This document shows, piece after piece, positions 12,296 to 14,000 of a DNA stretch of 14,000 nucleotides. The notes beneath the pieces are model-generated. The model was not told the DNA's origin. It searched no databases and saw only the letters and a list, made by a program, of their open reading frames with translations. The DNA comes from an uncultured Devosia sp. (lineage in GTDB: Bacteria; Pseudomonadota; Alphaproteobacteria; Rhizobiales; Devosiaceae): contig CAMLKN010000037.1 of the NCBI GenBank assembly GCA_946480655.1, forward strand, positions 1-14,000. Reading direction: 5' to 3'. How positions within the stretch are numbered: position 1 is the stretch's first letter; every line of letters starts with the position of its first letter. Both the position numbers and the translations under genes were made by a program.

Positions 12296-13405
12296 TTACG
12301 TCCGTCCACCACGGACGGACGGATGCCAGAAGGTGACGCCCCTCTCGATGAGGGCGATCACCCCGTAGAAGGCGGACCCCGCGACCGCCGCAACAGCGAT
12401 CTCCGCCCAGACCAGGTCGATGGCGAGACGCCCCACCCCGGTCGAAATCCGGAAGCCCATTCCCACGATGGGCGTCCCGAAGAATTCCGCTACGATTGCG
12501 CCGATCAAGGCCAAAGTCGAGTTGATCTTGAGGGCGTTGAATATGAAGGGGCCCGCAGCGGGGAGCCTGAGCTTCATAAGGGTTTGCCAATAGGAGGCGG
12601 CATAGGTGGTCATGAGGTCGCGCTCCATGGCCGAGGCCGCATTGAGCCCCGCCACGGTATTGACCAGCATGGGGAAGAAGGTCATGGCGACGACGACGGC
12701 GGCCTTGGACTGCCAGTCGAAGCCGAACCACATGACCATGATCGGCGCGATGCCGATGATCGGCAGAGCCGACATGAAATTGCCGATCGGCATGACCCCG
12801 GCCTTGAGGAAGGGCGAGCGGTCGACGGCAATGGCCACGACGAGGCCGGCGAGGCACCCGATGGCATAGCCGGGCAGTACGGACTTGATGAAGGTCTGGA
12901 CGAAATCGGCCCAGAGCGTCGGCACTTCGGCCGTCAGGCGCGCCCAGATGGACGAGGGCGGCGGCAGCAGCACCGGCGGCACATTGGCACCGCGAGTCAC
13001 CACTTCCCAAAGCACCAGCAAGGCCAGACCGAAGACAATGGGGATGACAAGTCCGGTGCCGGTTTCGGGCAGTCTTCCGGTCCTGATCGCCGCCGACAGG
13101 CGCTCCACGAAGAGCCAGGCAAAGGCCCAGGCGGCAAAGAGCGCCAGCCAGTGATGGATTGGCATGGCCGACCCCTCCGGCAGCGCGGCAAGCAGCACCG
13201 CGGCGCCAAACACGGCCAGGGCCCCATCGATCCAGAGGCTCAAAGGCAGAACGAGACGCAGCAGCGAGAGCGCCGAAAGCGCGAAGAACGCTGCCATGAG
13301 GGGCGCAGCTCCCAGCGTCGGCAGGCTCGCGGCGAGACCCGCAAGGCCCAGGCCGCCCGCCACCAAAGCGAGATAGAGCTGCAGGCTGGAGAGATCGCGC
13401 CTCAT
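12296..13405 (-). CDS. ABC transporter permease (SsuC/ThiX type) with an extra N-terminal membrane domain
   Basis: A 369-residue inner-membrane protein. The C-terminal part from about residue 117 is a normal SsuC-type permease: LPPPSSIWARL, MSALPIIGIAPIMVMWFGF, and the ATPase-docking loop YAASYWQTLMKLRLPAAGP at 268-286. The first ~105 residues add about four hydrophobic helices (10-28, 33-52, 54-75, 84-104) not found in typical 250-270 residue family members. ATG 13405 overlaps the stop of the preceding permease (ATGA, 13405-13402), so the two are translationally coupled and probably form a heterodimer. Confidence 0.88.
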   Translation of the reverse strand: MRRDLSSLQLYLALVAGGLGLAGLAASLPTLGAAPLMAAFFALSALSLLRLVLPLSLWIDGALAVFGAAVLLAALPEGSAMPIHHWLALFAAWAFAWLFVERLSAAIRTGRLPETGTGLVIPIVFGLALLVLWEVVTRGANVPPVLLPPPSSIWARLTAEVPTLWADFVQTFIKSVLPGYAIGCLAGLVVAIAVDRSPFLKAGVMPIGNFMSALPIIGIAPIMVMWFGFDWQSKAAVVVAMTFFPMLVNTVAGLNAASAMERDLMTTYAASYWQTLMKLRLPAAGPFIFNALKINSTLALIGAIVAEFFGTPIVGMGFRISTGVGRLAIDLVWAEIAVAAVAGSAFYGVIALIERGVTFWHPSVRGGRT

Positions 13406-14000
13406 GCCCGCACCCCCATCCGCCCGTTCACCCATTTTTCGGCGCCGCCGACAATCGCCACCAGCACGGCCGCGAGGCCCGCCGCGATGAACAGGGCCGC
13501 CCAGATCTGCACGGTCTGGCCATTATAGGAGCCGGTGAGGAGGCGCACACCAAGGCCCCCGCCCGAGGCATTGGAGAGTTCGGCCACCACGGCGCCAATC
13601 AGCGAAATGGCAATGCCGACCTTCATCGAGGCGAAGAGGAAGGGCATGGCGGCCGGCCAGCGCAGTTTCCAGAACACCTGCCAGGGATTGGCATCATAGG
13701 TGCGCATCAGGTCGAGCTGGATATTTTCGGGCGAGCGCAGGCCCTTGACCATGCCGACCACCACCGGGAAGAACGAGAGATACATCGAGATCAGCGCCTT
13801 GGGCACCAGCCCCGTCAGCCCCACGGAACCGAGGCCGACCACCACCATGGGTGCGACGGCGAGAATGGGAATGGTCTGGCTGGCGATGATCCAGGGCATG
13901 AGCGAGCGATCGGAGGCATCATTGTGGATGATGGCCACGGCCAGCAGCACGCCCAAGGCCGTGCCGAAGGCAAAGCCGAGCAGCGTCGCCGACAGCGTGA
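13402..14000 (-). CDS. ABC transporter permease (SsuC type), N-terminus beyond the window
   Basis: The frame is open to the right edge, giving 199 residues without the start. It carries the core family features: PWIIASQTIPILAVAPMVVVGLG, the docking loop RTYDANPWQVFWKLRWPAAMPF, and the closing helices around IGAVVAELSNASGGGLGVRL. The apparent start at TTG 13956 is inside the gene, since codons up to 14000 (TLSATLLGFAFGTALGVLLA) continue a membrane helix. It is translationally coupled to the 369-residue permease. The ATPase gene is presumably further upstream. Confidence 0.88.
   Translation of the reverse strand, partial: TLSATLLGFAFGTALGVLLAVAIIHNDASDRSLMPWIIASQTIPILAVAPMVVVGLGSVGLTGLVPKALISMYLSFFPVVVGMVKGLRSPENIQLDLMRTYDANPWQVFWKLRWPAAMPFLFASMKVGIAISLIGAVVAELSNASGGGLGVRLLTGSYNGQTVQIWAALFIAAGLAAVLVAIVGGAEKWVNGRMGVRA

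Noticed and set aside
11465..13528. 687-codon plus-strand frame
   Set aside because: Antisense to the binding protein and two permeases, with a low-complexity, charged translation typical of GC-rich shadow frames.
1..14000. CRISPR arrays, tRNA or rRNA genes, integrases, transposases, toxin-antitoxin pairs
   Set aside because: I looked on both strands and saw no regularly spaced repeats, cloverleaf-like genes, or proteins of these families.

Overview
The window looks like chromosomal DNA from a GC-rich alphaproteobacterium of the Hyphomicrobiales, perhaps Devosia or a relative. This is inferred from gene content (a DUF1127 micro-protein, DUF1236 tandem domains, CreA and RlpA-like proteins, DUF1508), from GGAAC-N16/17-CGTT promoters of the EcfG general-stress type, and from C/G-rich palindromic intergenic repeats. 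No rRNA, tRNA, CRISPR, phage or transposase gene was seen.

Layout. 1-1700: a LysR regulator cut by the left edge, divergent from a DUF1127 micro-protein gene that overlaps an aldo/keto reductase gene. 1700-4225: minus-strand single genes for a short RlpA-like protein (TTG start), a 1-Cys peroxiredoxin, a two-helix membrane protein and a CreA-family lipoprotein, with a 455-base gene-free stretch at 2126-2580. 4300-6202: a polar amino-acid ABC transporter reduced to permease and binding protein, with no ATPase gene here and a three-hairpin intergenic repeat on each side of the permease. 6279-8223: a YegP-like DUF1508 protein, a SelT/W/H-family protein coupled by ATGA to a cyclic-nucleotide-binding protein, and a secreted tandem DUF1236 protein. 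8380-10031: a 2-Cys glutathione peroxidase and a VOC protein, divergent from a TetR regulator. Two matching operator-like sites lie in the shared 77-base gap. 10069-11159: three minus-strand membrane genes (24 aa, 299 aa, 24 aa). 11300-14000: an NMT1/SsuA-type ABC importer with a binding protein and two permeases, the second cut by the right edge.

How it works together. Several genes concern thiol and electrophile stress (Prx6, Gpx, a SelW-like protein, AKR, VOC). Two units, the DUF1236 gene and the three-gene membrane operon, each have an upstream match to the EcfG promoter consensus. They are probably part of the general stress response. The DUF1236 transcript would begin with a long hairpin.

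The strongest candidate for something undescribed is the 11222-10034 unit: an EcfG-type promoter, a 24-residue membrane peptide, a four-helix membrane protein, a second 24-residue membrane peptide, and a terminator whose 26 bases recur exactly at the end of the neighbouring ABC operon.
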